From Leclercia adecarboxylata (GTDB lineage: Bacteria > Pseudomonadota > Gammaproteobacteria > Enterobacterales > Enterobacteriaceae), in contig NZ_CP035382.1 in the NCBI RefSeq assembly GCF_006874705.1, forward strand, positions 3,534,001-3,598,000: 64,000 nucleotides of DNA, in the 5' to 3' direction. The position numbers and the translations under genes were made by a program. This document shows, piece after piece, positions 9,899-18,249 of the stretch (positions are counted from its first letter, which is position 1; the number at the start of each line of letters is the position of its first letter). The notes under the pieces are model-generated. The model was given only the letters and a program-made list of their open reading frames with translations. It ran no database searches and was not told where the DNA came from.

Positions 9899-10693
9899 TC
9901 AGCGGGGCAGATAGCGCGGTGCCGGTTCCCCGGTGCGGGCGCTGGCAAACAGCGCCAGCCGCGCCTCTTCGTAGCGCGCCCACAGGGTTTCGTCGTGCAT
10001 CGGCGGAATGGTGATCAACTCCCCCTGATCCAGCCCCGCCAGCGCTGCGTCCACCATATTGTCGGTAGTCATCACCGATCCGGCGGGCAGATCGTCAGCA
10101 GTGATGCCGGACAGCCCCCAGATTTCGGTGGCGGTGGCTGCCGGCAATACCGCCTGGATCCGCACCTGGCTGTCGGCAAACTCCTCCTGCAACCCGCGCG
10201 TAAAATTCAGCACCCAGGCTTTGGTGGCGCTGTAGAGCGCGCTGCCCGCCCGGGCATGAATCGACAGCACCGAGGCGATGTTAATCAGGGTGCCGCGGTT
10301 GTTCTGCGCCAGCCGCGGCAGCAGGGCATAGGTGAGGCGCATCAGGGCAGTAGTGTTGAGCATGTTGATCGCCTGATGCTGCACCACATCTCCCGCGAGG
10401 AAGGGGGCCATCTGCGCGGTGCCGGCATTGTTGATCAGGGTATCGATAGCGGTATTGCTGCGCAGGATCTCCTCCACGGCACGGATCCCGGTTTCATCGG
10501 TAAGATCCGCCGTCAGGGTGGTAACCTTCATCCCGTAGCGCTGCTCCAGCTGTTCCGCCAGCGCCAGCAGGCGCGCTTCCCGGCGGGCCACCAGTACCAG
10601 ATCGTAACCGCGGGCGGCGAGACGGTCGGCGTAGACCGCGCCAATCCCGGAAGATGCACCTGTAATCAAAGCCGTAGAAAGTTGCGTACTCAT
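9899..10693 (-). CDS. Short-chain dehydrogenase/reductase
   Basis: Predicted cytoplasmic NAD(P)-dependent oxidoreductase of 264 residues. TGASSGIG (residues about 11-18) is the cofactor glycine motif, NNAG lies near residue 90, and YSATK holds the catalytic Tyr and Lys, with the upstream Ser in IASVLS. The start at 10693 follows GAGG at normal spacing; an open extension of 12 codons upstream lacks this. The C-terminal tail (GEPAPRYLPR) is unremarkable. The substrate cannot be deduced. The gene stands alone between DUF1272 and the divergent GH28 gene. Confidence 0.88.
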   Translation of the reverse strand: MSTQLSTALITGASSGIGAVYADRLAARGYDLVLVARREARLLALAEQLEQRYGMKVTTLTADLTDETGIRAVEEILRSNTAIDTLINNAGTAQMAPFLAGDVVQHQAINMLNTTALMRLTYALLPRLAQNNRGTLINIASVLSIHARAGSALYSATKAWVLNFTRGLQEEFADSQVRIQAVLPAATATEIWGLSGITADDLPAGSVMTTDNMVDAALAGLDQGELITIPPMHDETLWARYEEARLALFASARTGEPAPRYLPR

Positions 10694-10956
10694 TGTGATA
10701 CCTCGGAATGCGTTAATTGGTTTCAACATAAAACTAAATAAAGCCTGTGCTATATGGTTTTATAATGCAACCAATTGCGGAAGGTTTTTTTATCTTTGCG
10801 AAGGGGAAAGGGCGGGAAAGTTGTGTCATTTGCCCAAAAAATCAGCGTTATTTTCAGGCAAAATAACGACATGCAGCAAAGCGTGATCGTCACACTCACA
10901 GAAAAGAAACAGCGGTGCTAATTTTGCAAAACAATAAACCATAAAAGGATGACGTT

Positions 10957-12339
10957 ATGATCTCCCGCACTTTACCTCTGTGGGCTGCCGCCGCTGTGGC
11001 GAGCCTGATACCGCTTCACGCCGTCCAGGCCGCGAGTTCCGTTAAGTTTCCCGATAAAGTCTGTAAGGTCACCGACTACGGCGCGGAGGGCCATCGATTA
11101 CAGATTGCTCTCAACACCGGGGCTATTCAAAAAGCGATTGACGACTGCGCTGCCGCAGGCGGCGGAACCGTGCTGGTACCCAAAGGCAATTTTTTGACCA
11201 ACCCGCTCTTTCTGCGCAATAACATCCAGCTGAAGCTGGAGAAAGATGCCACCCTGGTGGCGTCAACCGAAGTTGCGGCTTATCGTGCCGATGAAAAATC
11301 AAAATATGCCGAAGCGGAAAACGGCTGGCTGCCGTTTATCAGCATCGCGGATGCGCAAAATGTCGCTATCGTCGGCGAAGGCACTATCGACGGTCAGGGC
11401 GCCGTGTGGTGGGAGCGCTGGCGGGAAAACATCCGCGTGACAGGTAAGAAGGGCGGGACCGATCGGCCACGGCTGATTTATATTACGCGCTCGAACAACG
11501 TGCTTATCGATGGGGTCACACTGACCCATTCGCCGAGCTTCCACGTGGTGACGCGCTATGCGCACGATGTCGATATTAACGGGACGCGCATTCTCTCCCC
11601 CTGGCATGCGCCAAATACCGACGCCATCGATCCTATCGACAGCCAGAACATTCGTATCACCAATAACTACATTGACTGCAACGACGATCACATCGCCATC
11701 AAAGCGGAAAAAGCGGACCCACGCTTCCCGGATGGCGTGGTGGATAATATCTATATTGCCAATAACACCCTGAAGCAGGGACGCGGGATCTCCATCGGCA
11801 GCGAGAGTGCGGGCGGGGTGAATAACGTGCTGGTGGAAAACAACACCTTCGAGGGGTCGATGTACGGCATCCGCATCAAAAGCCCGCGCGGTAAGGGGGG
11901 CGAGGTGAAAAACATCGTTTACCGCAATACCAAAATGCACAACGTCGAAGTGCCCCTGGTCTTCTCCGCCTACTATAAAGCCGCGCCTATTGTTGAGGCA
12001 GAGGTTGACAAGCTGCTGCAGGCGGGCGGTTTTACCCTCGGGGAGCAGATCTATCCGCCGGACAGCGATCCGAAACAGCCCTTCGACAAACACACCACCC
12101 CGCACTTCAGTAACATCACTGTGGAGAACTTAACGTCTACCGGTGACAGCAAGGCGGCAGCCTATATTATTGGCACCCCGGAAGCCCCACTCAGCGGTTT
12201 CCATTTCACCAACGTCAATATTGAAGCCGCTCAGGGGCTGCGCATTCGCAATGCCGAACTGGAGACTAAAGGACTCAGCCTGAAGGTGAAAGAGGGGCCG
12301 ACGATCCGCCAGGATGCAGGCGCTATCGTCCGCGAATAA
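10957..12339 (+). CDS. Secreted glycoside hydrolase family 28 (polygalacturonase-like)
   Basis: Right-handed beta-helix enzyme expected to act on pectin-derived galacturonides in the periplasm. The first 25 residues are a signal peptide ending AVQA. The GH28 catalytic aspartates are present: NTD (D222) and DD at 243-244 (NDDHIAIK). RIKS follows further on, as expected. The family motif GHG is GRG here (R276 in GRGISIGS), which may alter substrate or activity. Length (460) fits bacterial exo-acting GH28 enzymes. No pectin lyase, oligogalacturonide porin or KdgR-type gene is nearby. RBS AAAGGATG precedes the ATG. Confidence 0.88.
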   Translation: MISRTLPLWAAAAVASLIPLHAVQAASSVKFPDKVCKVTDYGAEGHRLQIALNTGAIQKAIDDCAAAGGGTVLVPKGNFLTNPLFLRNNIQLKLEKDATLVASTEVAAYRADEKSKYAEAENGWLPFISIADAQNVAIVGEGTIDGQGAVWWERWRENIRVTGKKGGTDRPRLIYITRSNNVLIDGVTLTHSPSFHVVTRYAHDVDINGTRILSPWHAPNTDAIDPIDSQNIRITNNYIDCNDDHIAIKAEKADPRFPDGVVDNIYIANNTLKQGRGISIGSESAGGVNNVLVENNTFEGSMYGIRIKSPRGKGGEVKNIVYRNTKMHNVEVPLVFSAYYKAAPIVEAEVDKLLQAGGFTLGEQIYPPDSDPKQPFDKHTTPHFSNITVENLTSTGDSKAAAYIIGTPEAPLSGFHFTNVNIEAAQGLRIRNAELETKGLSLKVKEGPTIRQDAGAIVRE

Positions 12340-12378
12340 CCTGAAAGCCAGGACAACTGCGGCGGGATCTGCGCAACG

Positions 12379-12398
12379 CCCCCTCCTGAGGGAGGGGG
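12379..12398. repeat. GC-rich inverted repeat after the GH28 gene
   Basis: Perfect 8-bp stem CCCCCTCC/GGAGGGGG with a TGAG loop and no T-tract. It could stabilise the 3' end of the GH28 mRNA. Confidence 0.6.
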
Positions 12399-12412
12399 AG
12401 CGACCCACGCAG

Positions 12413-12446
12413 AAAACATAAATGCCCTTCCGGGCATTTATGTTTT
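12413..12446. terminator. Bidirectional Rho-independent terminator
   Basis: A perfect 15-bp stem (left arm 12413-12427, right arm 12432-12446) around TTCC. The outer ends are AAAA and TTTT, so it can stop transcripts from both sides: the GH28 gene (plus) and the small membrane-protein operon (minus). Confidence 0.88.
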
Positions 12447-12473
12447 AACTGGATGTATCCTGTCAGATACCGA

Positions 12474-12548
12474 TTAGTGCCAGAACAGCGCAATCAGAAT
12501 AATGATTGGGATCGGGACGCCTAAAAAGAACAGTAGTAATGAGCGCAT
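12474..12548 (-). CDS. 24-residue hydrophobic small protein
   Basis: ATG at 12546-12548 follows a near-perfect Shine-Dalgarno (AGGAGGT, spacing about 5). The frame encodes 24 residues that form one transmembrane helix: MRSLLLFFLGVPIPI, then IILIALFWH and a TAA stop. It begins 24 bp after the end of the four-helix membrane protein gene on the same strand and ends just before the shared terminator, so it should be the last gene of that operon. I do not recognise a named family. Strong translation signals and composition argue for a real small membrane protein. Confidence 0.72.
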   Translation of the reverse strand: MRSLLLFFLGVPIPIIILIALFWH

Positions 12549-12572
12549 GTAAACCTCCTGCTTAATTAAGTA

Positions 12573-13565
12573 TTAAAGATCGCGTTGACGGCCACCGAAG
12601 GTCGCACACAGGCTGGCGACGAAAGCACCCGCCAACAGAGAAATAAATGTCCAGAGCATGAGATAGCTTGTCGTTTTACGTGCGGTATCAGCCGCCTGTT
12701 GAGCTTTCTCTTTCGTCTCTTTTAATTTCGCCTGGGCTTTGTCGTACGTGGTTTGTACCCGCTGTTCAGCCTCTTGCTGACTGATACCGGTACGTTGAGC
12801 AATCAGCTGCGCGACATACTGACGATCTTCCTGAGGTAACTGGCCGGTGGTGATACTGTTGGTAAAAATACCGGTCACTTCATTCAGCTGAGCAGGGGTG
12901 AGCTCCTGCTGAGGCGCGGAGGGCACCGGTGTAGCGGGAGCCGCTGCTGGCGCATCCGGGGTTACTGACGTATCAGGTGTCGCAGCCGGGGCACCCGGAC
13001 GGAACATCGAATTAACGAAATACGCCATTGGGGAACCGGAACCTTCAGATGATGCGTTCGCCATACCCGCCGCGCCGCCTACCGTGGCTGCGGCAGCCCC
13101 GCCTGCTACGGAACCCACGACTTTCGCGCTTCCTCCCACAATGGAGCTCACGGTGGAGGTTAACAGCATTGCCGAGACCAGCGCAGCCACCGCCCAGGCC
13201 AAAAATCCATGCGCAGTATCGCGGAAGTAAATTTCATTGGTATGGGTAGAAACCCATTTGGTGCGCAGTCGCCCGGCTAAATAACCTCCCATACCGGACG
13301 CCACGATCTGCGTGAACGTCAGCCAACCTATTGCCGCAATACCAACCGTACCGGCTTCGAGCCCCTCGTTTTCCCATGGCGAGACGGAAGTCAGGCCTAG
13401 CCCGGCGCCCAGCATCAGCAGGATCAACGACAAGGAAGCCGCCGCCGCCGCGCCAGCAAAGATGGCGCCCCATGATACGGCACTACTGCTGCCCGCGTCG
13501 GGCAGGGGCAGACGCGGATCAACATACTGAGTGTTAGCAGTGGAATGATCGTGAATGTGAGTCAT
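12573..13565 (-). CDS. Conserved membrane protein of unknown function
   Basis: The 330-residue protein has hydrophobic helices near 31-56, 72-96, 120-143 and 305-329. Between the third and fourth helix lies a Gly/Ala-rich stretch, then an Ala/Pro-rich linker (about 180-220) and a charged segment (about 225-300) with LTPAQLNEVTGIF and repeated Gln/Lys-rich helices. The last 30 residues return to the membrane. The charged part likely forms a coiled coil. No catalytic motif is visible. Neighbours (small membrane protein, stress-type dehydrogenase) suggest an envelope or osmotic stress role, but this is inference. Confidence 0.75.
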   Translation of the reverse strand: MTHIHDHSTANTQYVDPRLPLPDAGSSSAVSWGAIFAGAAAAASLSLILLMLGAGLGLTSVSPWENEGLEAGTVGIAAIGWLTFTQIVASGMGGYLAGRLRTKWVSTHTNEIYFRDTAHGFLAWAVAALVSAMLLTSTVSSIVGGSAKVVGSVAGGAAAATVGGAAGMANASSEGSGSPMAYFVNSMFRPGAPAATPDTSVTPDAPAAAPATPVPSAPQQELTPAQLNEVTGIFTNSITTGQLPQEDRQYVAQLIAQRTGISQQEAEQRVQTTYDKAQAKLKETKEKAQQAADTARKTTSYLMLWTFISLLAGAFVASLCATFGGRQRDL

Positions 13566-13915
13566 AGCTGTTGTCCTTTAAATAATCTTATGCCGGAACG
13601 CAGGTCTGTTATGCGTTCAGTACCAGGAACTGATTGAAAAAACAGGAATCATTATCAACTTCAACATTGAAACGCTTTCAGGACCGATCGATACAACTTA
13701 TAACGAGACCATCGCTAAAAGTTTAAGAAAATAAAACGGCTGAAAATTGAATATAGAAATCTAATCAATGATCTTAGGATAGTTGATAATTTTGCACCGG
13801 GCACGTTTTGATCCAAAGAAATAAGCGTACCGGCAGCGGTGATGCTCGAGTCAAGAATTTCCCGCACAATCTATGCGCCTGCAATAATATTCAGGACGGG
13901 GTGCCGTACTCATTA
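13566..13915. other. Intergenic region, no gene seen
   Basis: AT-rich stretch between two minus-strand genes. It must hold the promoter of the membrane-protein operon. No convincing reading frame, RNA or repeat was found. Confidence 0.6.
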
Positions 13916-13947
13916 AAAATCCGTTACCGCTTAAGGTAACGGATTTT
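13916..13947 (-). terminator. Rho-independent terminator of the YghA-like gene
   Basis: 13-bp perfect stem (arms 13916-13928 and 13935-13947) with loop GCTTAA. The A/T ends make it usable on either strand; it lies 46 bp after the stop of the minus-strand dehydrogenase gene. Confidence 0.85.
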
Positions 13948-13993
13948 ATAATATTCCTTACTGTTCATCAGGCGCGCCGGATTTAATAAACCG

Positions 13994-14878
13994 CTACGCG
14001 ACGCCGGTACCACCGTCGGAGCACCAGACCTGTCCTGAGGCATAAGAGCAACTTTCGGACGCCAGCAGAACATACAGAGGGGCAATTTCAACCGGCTGGC
14101 CTGGTCTTCCCAGCGGGGTATCAGCACCAAACTGCTGCACCTTCTCCTGAGGCTGTCCGCCGCTGGATTGCAGTGGCGTCCAGTATGGACCCGGGGCCAC
14201 GGCGTTCACCCGAATGCCTTTCGGACCCAGCTGTTTTGCCAGGGATTTCGTGAACGCCACGTTGCAGGCTTTGGTCTGGGCATAATCCAGCAGAATTTCG
14301 CTGGGCTTGAAGGCCTGAACCGAGGAGGTGTTAATGATCGCCGCGCCTTCCGTCAGGTGACGCAGCGCGGCGCGCGTGATCCAGAAGGGGGCATACACGT
14401 TGGTTTTGAAGGTGGCGTCGAACGCGGCTGTCGTCAGCTCTTCAATGGATTCGCAATACTGCTGTCGGCCGGCATTGTTAACCAAAATATCGAGACCGCC
14501 CAGTTCACTCACTGCCCGTTCAACCAGGGTATCGCAAAACGACTCTACCCGAATATCACCGGGAATAGCGACGGCTTTACGCCCTTCAGCCTGAATAAGC
14601 GCGATAACGGCCGCAGCATCAGTTTCTTCTTCCGGTAAATAACCAATGGCCACATCGGCACCTTCGCGGGCATAAGCGATTGCGACGGCGCGTCCAATAC
14701 CGGAGTCACCACCGGTAATAAGCGCTTTTTTACCTGCAAGTTTCCCGGACCCGATATAACTTGTCTCGCCGTGATCGGGAATTGGCTTCATTTCTGATGC
14801 CAGTCCGGGCATTTGTTGTGGCTGCTCCACAAAGGGTGGACGTGGGTAGTGTTTTGAAGTGGTGTTTCCTGATGTCAT
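13994..14878 (-). CDS. YghA-like short-chain dehydrogenase
   Basis: NAD(P)-dependent oxidoreductase of 294 residues in the group of E. coli YghA and Bacillus general stress protein 39. The N-terminus (PRPPFVEQPQQMPGLASEMK, then IPDHGETSYIGSGKLAGKKA) is diagnostic of this group. TGGDSGIGRA is the cofactor motif, NNAG follows near residue 145, and DYAQTKA provides the catalytic Tyr and Lys after INTSSVQAF. The C-terminus ends with SGQVWCSDGGTGVA. It is monocistronic with its own terminator. Substrate unknown; aldehydes are likely from family knowledge. Confidence 0.88.
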   Translation of the reverse strand: MTSGNTTSKHYPRPPFVEQPQQMPGLASEMKPIPDHGETSYIGSGKLAGKKALITGGDSGIGRAVAIAYAREGADVAIGYLPEEETDAAAVIALIQAEGRKAVAIPGDIRVESFCDTLVERAVSELGGLDILVNNAGRQQYCESIEELTTAAFDATFKTNVYAPFWITRAALRHLTEGAAIINTSSVQAFKPSEILLDYAQTKACNVAFTKSLAKQLGPKGIRVNAVAPGPYWTPLQSSGGQPQEKVQQFGADTPLGRPGQPVEIAPLYVLLASESCSYASGQVWCSDGGTGVA

Positions 14879-15140
14879 CCCGGCCTCCTTAGTTATTGAA
14901 TATAAATAATAGCCATTGTGACAAGAGACACATTTCCGGACGGCATAATTCGGACTATTCTTCTTTTGGATATATTTTTGCTTTTTCTCTCTTTATGACA
15001 TACCCAAAAATAAGCGACGTCATCAGGCGGTAAAACCGCGTGTAAAGCCTGTCGCTGATACCGGGGCGATTAAGGCTTCTCCGACTGGTATTAACCCGGT
15101 ACAATTAAACGGGACGTGAATAGATTAGCAAGAGGGTTGC

Positions 15141-15728
15141 ATGATAAGAAAAAACAGGATCGTTGTGGGTTACTCGTTATCCGTTTTAGAGCGAACTCAG
15201 GCCAGCAAGCTCATTCACGATCATAAAAAAGAATATCTCAAACCCTACGGTTATATTTCTCTCATTCAAAAGGCTGCGGTCGCTATTTTAGCGGTAGCGG
15301 TTTTATTTAATGTGATTACTTTGCTGCAGTTTAGCCTGAGAACCACGCTGGACAGTGATTTTCTGGCAAGAACAAAAATGTTCAGTATTGCTCTGCTGGT
15401 GCTGTTTGGCGTCGCGTTGGCCCTGTTTAAACTCTATGACGTGCTGATGAATAACGTCATGCAGAAGCAGCAACCGGTTGAGCAGGAGGACGCCGGGATC
15501 TTACAAAAAGTTAAATTAAACCGATTTTTTGTCGAAACTATTACTCCTAACGCCAGCGGTAAGATCTACTGGAAAAACGTTAAGGACTGCTACAGGAAAA
15601 ATGGGTTTATTTTTATCCATATGAAGAATGATAACTGTGTGGTTATTCCGGAACGGGTTTTTGCTTCTGCCGGTGAAGCAGCGGAAGTGTTTGACTTTAT
15701 CAACGTGCAGATAGCGCAAAATAAATAA
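15141..15728 (+). CDS. YcxB-like membrane protein
   Basis: The 195-residue protein has two transmembrane helices (about 43-66 and 80-104) followed by a cytoplasmic C-terminal domain (about 120-190). Residues such as YWKNVKDCYRKNGFIFIHMK and CVVIPERVF match the YcxB-type domain. No enzymatic motif is present. It has lower GC than its neighbours. Its stop is only three bases before the ATG of the AraC-type gene, so the two are likely co-transcribed. Confidence 0.7.
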   Translation: MIRKNRIVVGYSLSVLERTQASKLIHDHKKEYLKPYGYISLIQKAAVAILAVAVLFNVITLLQFSLRTTLDSDFLARTKMFSIALLVLFGVALALFKLYDVLMNNVMQKQQPVEQEDAGILQKVKLNRFFVETITPNASGKIYWKNVKDCYRKNGFIFIHMKNDNCVVIPERVFASAGEAAEVFDFINVQIAQNK

Positions 15729-15731
15729 ACC

Positions 15732-16526
15732 ATGACAACCCAACAGCAGTTCAGCTTTGCCACACGCCCGCTGGTGCCCTTTGCCCATGATTACACCCAC
15801 GGCGAAACGGAGCCCTGGCACAGCCATACCTGCGCTCAGCTCCTGCATACCCTGAGTGGAGTGGTGCGCGTGGAGACCGCGCAGGGCTTCTGGATTGTGC
15901 CGCCGGGGCGCGGCGTCTGGCTGCCTGCCGGGACGCAGCATCGCCTGCTGATCACCGGCAACGTGGCGGCCCGGACGCTGTTTATCGATCCTTTTGCCCG
16001 GGCGGATTTGCCGTCGGTTTGCCAGGTGGTGCAGATTTCGACCCTGCTGCGTGAGTTGATCATCGCCTCGCTGCAATTGCCGGAGAGCTATGCGGCGGGC
16101 AGCCGGGCGGAGCGCATTTATGAGCTGATCCTCGATGAAATCCGCGGGATAAGCGTGCTGCCGTTCAATCTTCCTGAGCCTCAGGCACCCGCGCTGCTGG
16201 CGCTGTGCCGCCAGATCCAGGCCGACCCTGGCATCCGCTGGACCACGGCGCGGGTTGCCAGCCAGTTAAATATCAGCGAGCGCACCCTGCTGCGGCACTT
16301 TCGCCAGCAGACCGGGCTGGCGTTCAGCGAATGGCTGCGCCGGGCGCGGCTGATGGAGGCGCTGAACCGCCTGGCGCAGGGGCAGTCCGTGCTCCGGGTG
16401 GCGCTGGATCTCGGCTATGAGAGCCACAGCGCCTTCAGCGCCATGTTCCGCCGCACCCTCGGCGTGGCCCCGAGCGACTACTTCCAGCCGGAGTCGCTCT
16501 CCGGCAGCGCGTTCAGCAAGGCCTGA
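15732..16526 (+). CDS. AraC-family transcriptional regulator
   Basis: 264-residue DNA-binding regulator. The N-terminal cupin (about 15-90, with WHSHTCAQLLHTLSG) senses a small ligand, and the C-terminal AraC domain (about 160-260) contains two helix-turn-helices: VASQLNISERTLLRHFRQQ and VALDLGYESHSAFSAMFRR. The layout resembles NimR-type regulators. The start at 15732 has only a weak Shine-Dalgarno, so translation may depend on coupling to the upstream YcxB-like gene. Its last 49 bases overlap the 3' end of the convergent 2-isopropylmalate synthase gene. Confidence 0.88.
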   Translation: MTTQQQFSFATRPLVPFAHDYTHGETEPWHSHTCAQLLHTLSGVVRVETAQGFWIVPPGRGVWLPAGTQHRLLITGNVAARTLFIDPFARADLPSVCQVVQISTLLRELIIASLQLPESYAAGSRAERIYELILDEIRGISVLPFNLPEPQAPALLALCRQIQADPGIRWTTARVASQLNISERTLLRHFRQQTGLAFSEWLRRARLMEALNRLAQGQSVLRVALDLGYESHSAFSAMFRRTLGVAPSDYFQPESLSGSAFSKA

Positions 16527-18154
16527 AGCGACGCCCGGGAAACATCGTTGTCGATGCCGGTTCCCCAGCGGCTCGCTCCTTGCTTAGAACTGCAGCGAAT
16601 ATAGGCCGCCGACCGGCTTTCGCTGCACCTGCCGAGCGTGTGCTCGTGATAATCCTCGATGGCGAACGTCAGATTAAAGCTGGCCTTTATCGCCCTAGCG
16701 GCGGCCGAGAGCAGGCCGTTACCTTTCCCCTCTAAGGTCACAATACCGTCCGCGGTCTGTACGCGGGCCCACAGCGCCAGCCCGCCGTCGGCCTGGCTTT
16801 CAGTCCGGTAATCCAGCAGCTGCCGGGGGGCGTGCTGATGCGGTCCGTACAGCTCACGGTACAGTTGCCAGAGCGCACTCAGCGTCATCTCGTTGCCTTC
16901 CCGGTCGGTGTGGGCCTGGACGTAGCGGCTGAAATCCTGCTGCAGCGCCCGGGGCAGCACCAGGCCATGATTCTGCTCCAGCATCCAGGCCGCGCCGCTT
17001 TTGCCGGACTGGCTGTTGACGCGGATCACCGCCTCATAGCTACAGCCGATATCGTTCGGATCGACCGGAAGATAGGGCATCTCCCACCGCGGTGAGGCCG
17101 ACTGTTCCCGGGCGTGAAAGCCTTTTTTGATCGCGTCCTGGTGTGAGCCAGAGAAGGCGGTAAACGCCAGCTTGCCGGCGTAAGGGTGGCGTGGATGCAC
17201 CGGCAGCTGGTTGCACTGCTCTACCAGCTCCACGACCTGTTTCATATCGCTGAAATCGAGGCGGGGTGAGACCCCCTGGCTGTAGAGATTCATCGCCAGC
17301 GTCACCAGGCAGACGTTCCCGGTACGCTCTCCGTTGCCAAACAGGCAGCCTTCCACCCGGTCGGCCCCGGCAAGCAGGGCCAGCTCGGCGCTGGCGACGC
17401 CGCTGCCGCGATCGTTATGGGGATGCACGCTGATGCAGACCTCGCTCCGGCGGGAAAAGTGACGGCAGAAGTACTCGATCTGATCGGCATAAACGTTGGG
17501 CGTATTGACCTCGACCGTGGCGGGGAGGTTGACGATCATCGGCCGTGCGGAAGAGGGCTCCCAGACATCCGCCACCGCCTCACAGATTTGCAGGGCAAAC
17601 TCCGGCTCGGTAAAGCAGAAGGTTTCCGGTGAGTATTCGTAGCTCCAGCGCGTCTGCGGGTTGGCCTCGCACAGGGTGCGGATCTGGCGCGTGGCGCTGA
17701 CGGCAAGCTGGATAATTTCCTCTTTGCTCTGGCGGAACACCAGCTGGCGGAACAGCGGCGCGGTGGCGTTATAGAGATGCACCGTGGCCCGTTTTGCCCC
17801 GTCGAGCGAGGCAAAGGTGCGCTCAATGAGATCGCTGCGGGCCTGGGTGAGCACCTGAATGGTGACGTCTTCCGGGATGCGCTGCTCCTCAATCAGCTGA
17901 CGGACAAACTGAAAGTCCGTCTCTGAGGCGGAGGGAAACGCGACCTCGATCTCCTTAAATCCGCACTTCAGCAGCTGTTCCCAAAAGCGCAGCTTGCGCG
18001 GGATATCCATCGGCTCCGCCAGGGCCTGGTTGCCGTCGCGCAGGTCGGTAGAGAGCCAGCGCGGGGCGTGGGTCAGGGTCTTGTCCGGCCACTGGCGATC
18101 GGGTAAGGCAATCGGGGCAAAGGCAGCGTACTTTTGCGAGGGGTTGGTCAGCAT
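16478..18154 (-). CDS. leuA: 2-isopropylmalate synthase, long form outside a leu operon
   Basis: Condenses acetyl-CoA with 2-oxoisovalerate in leucine synthesis. The 558 residues carry a TIM barrel (about 30-330) with DLRDGNQAL and HPHNDRGSG metal-site motifs, then linker segments and a C-terminal allosteric (LeuA dimer) domain at about 430-550. The sequence is of the longer actinobacterial/alpha-proteobacterial type, not the roughly 520-residue LeuA of the enterobacterial leuABCD operon. No leuBCD genes are near, so this is probably a second enzyme, possibly for a related 2-oxoacid. A LysR gene lies 95 bp upstream on the same strand. Confidence 0.9.
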   Translation of the reverse strand: MLTNPSQKYAAFAPIALPDRQWPDKTLTHAPRWLSTDLRDGNQALAEPMDIPRKLRFWEQLLKCGFKEIEVAFPSASETDFQFVRQLIEEQRIPEDVTIQVLTQARSDLIERTFASLDGAKRATVHLYNATAPLFRQLVFRQSKEEIIQLAVSATRQIRTLCEANPQTRWSYEYSPETFCFTEPEFALQICEAVADVWEPSSARPMIVNLPATVEVNTPNVYADQIEYFCRHFSRRSEVCISVHPHNDRGSGVASAELALLAGADRVEGCLFGNGERTGNVCLVTLAMNLYSQGVSPRLDFSDMKQVVELVEQCNQLPVHPRHPYAGKLAFTAFSGSHQDAIKKGFHAREQSASPRWEMPYLPVDPNDIGCSYEAVIRVNSQSGKSGAAWMLEQNHGLVLPRALQQDFSRYVQAHTDREGNEMTLSALWQLYRELYGPHQHAPRQLLDYRTESQADGGLALWARVQTADGIVTLEGKGNGLLSAAARAIKASFNLTFAIEDYHEHTLGRCSESRSAAYIRCSSKQGASRWGTGIDNDVSRASLQALLNALPESDSGWK

Positions 18155-18249
18155 AGCGTTTCTCCAGGTGATGTTGTGTTTTTATCCTGGCGAATAACGG
18201 GGGAGGGTACTGGCGCAAAACTGACAACCTGTGGTGAGGATCCGCCATA

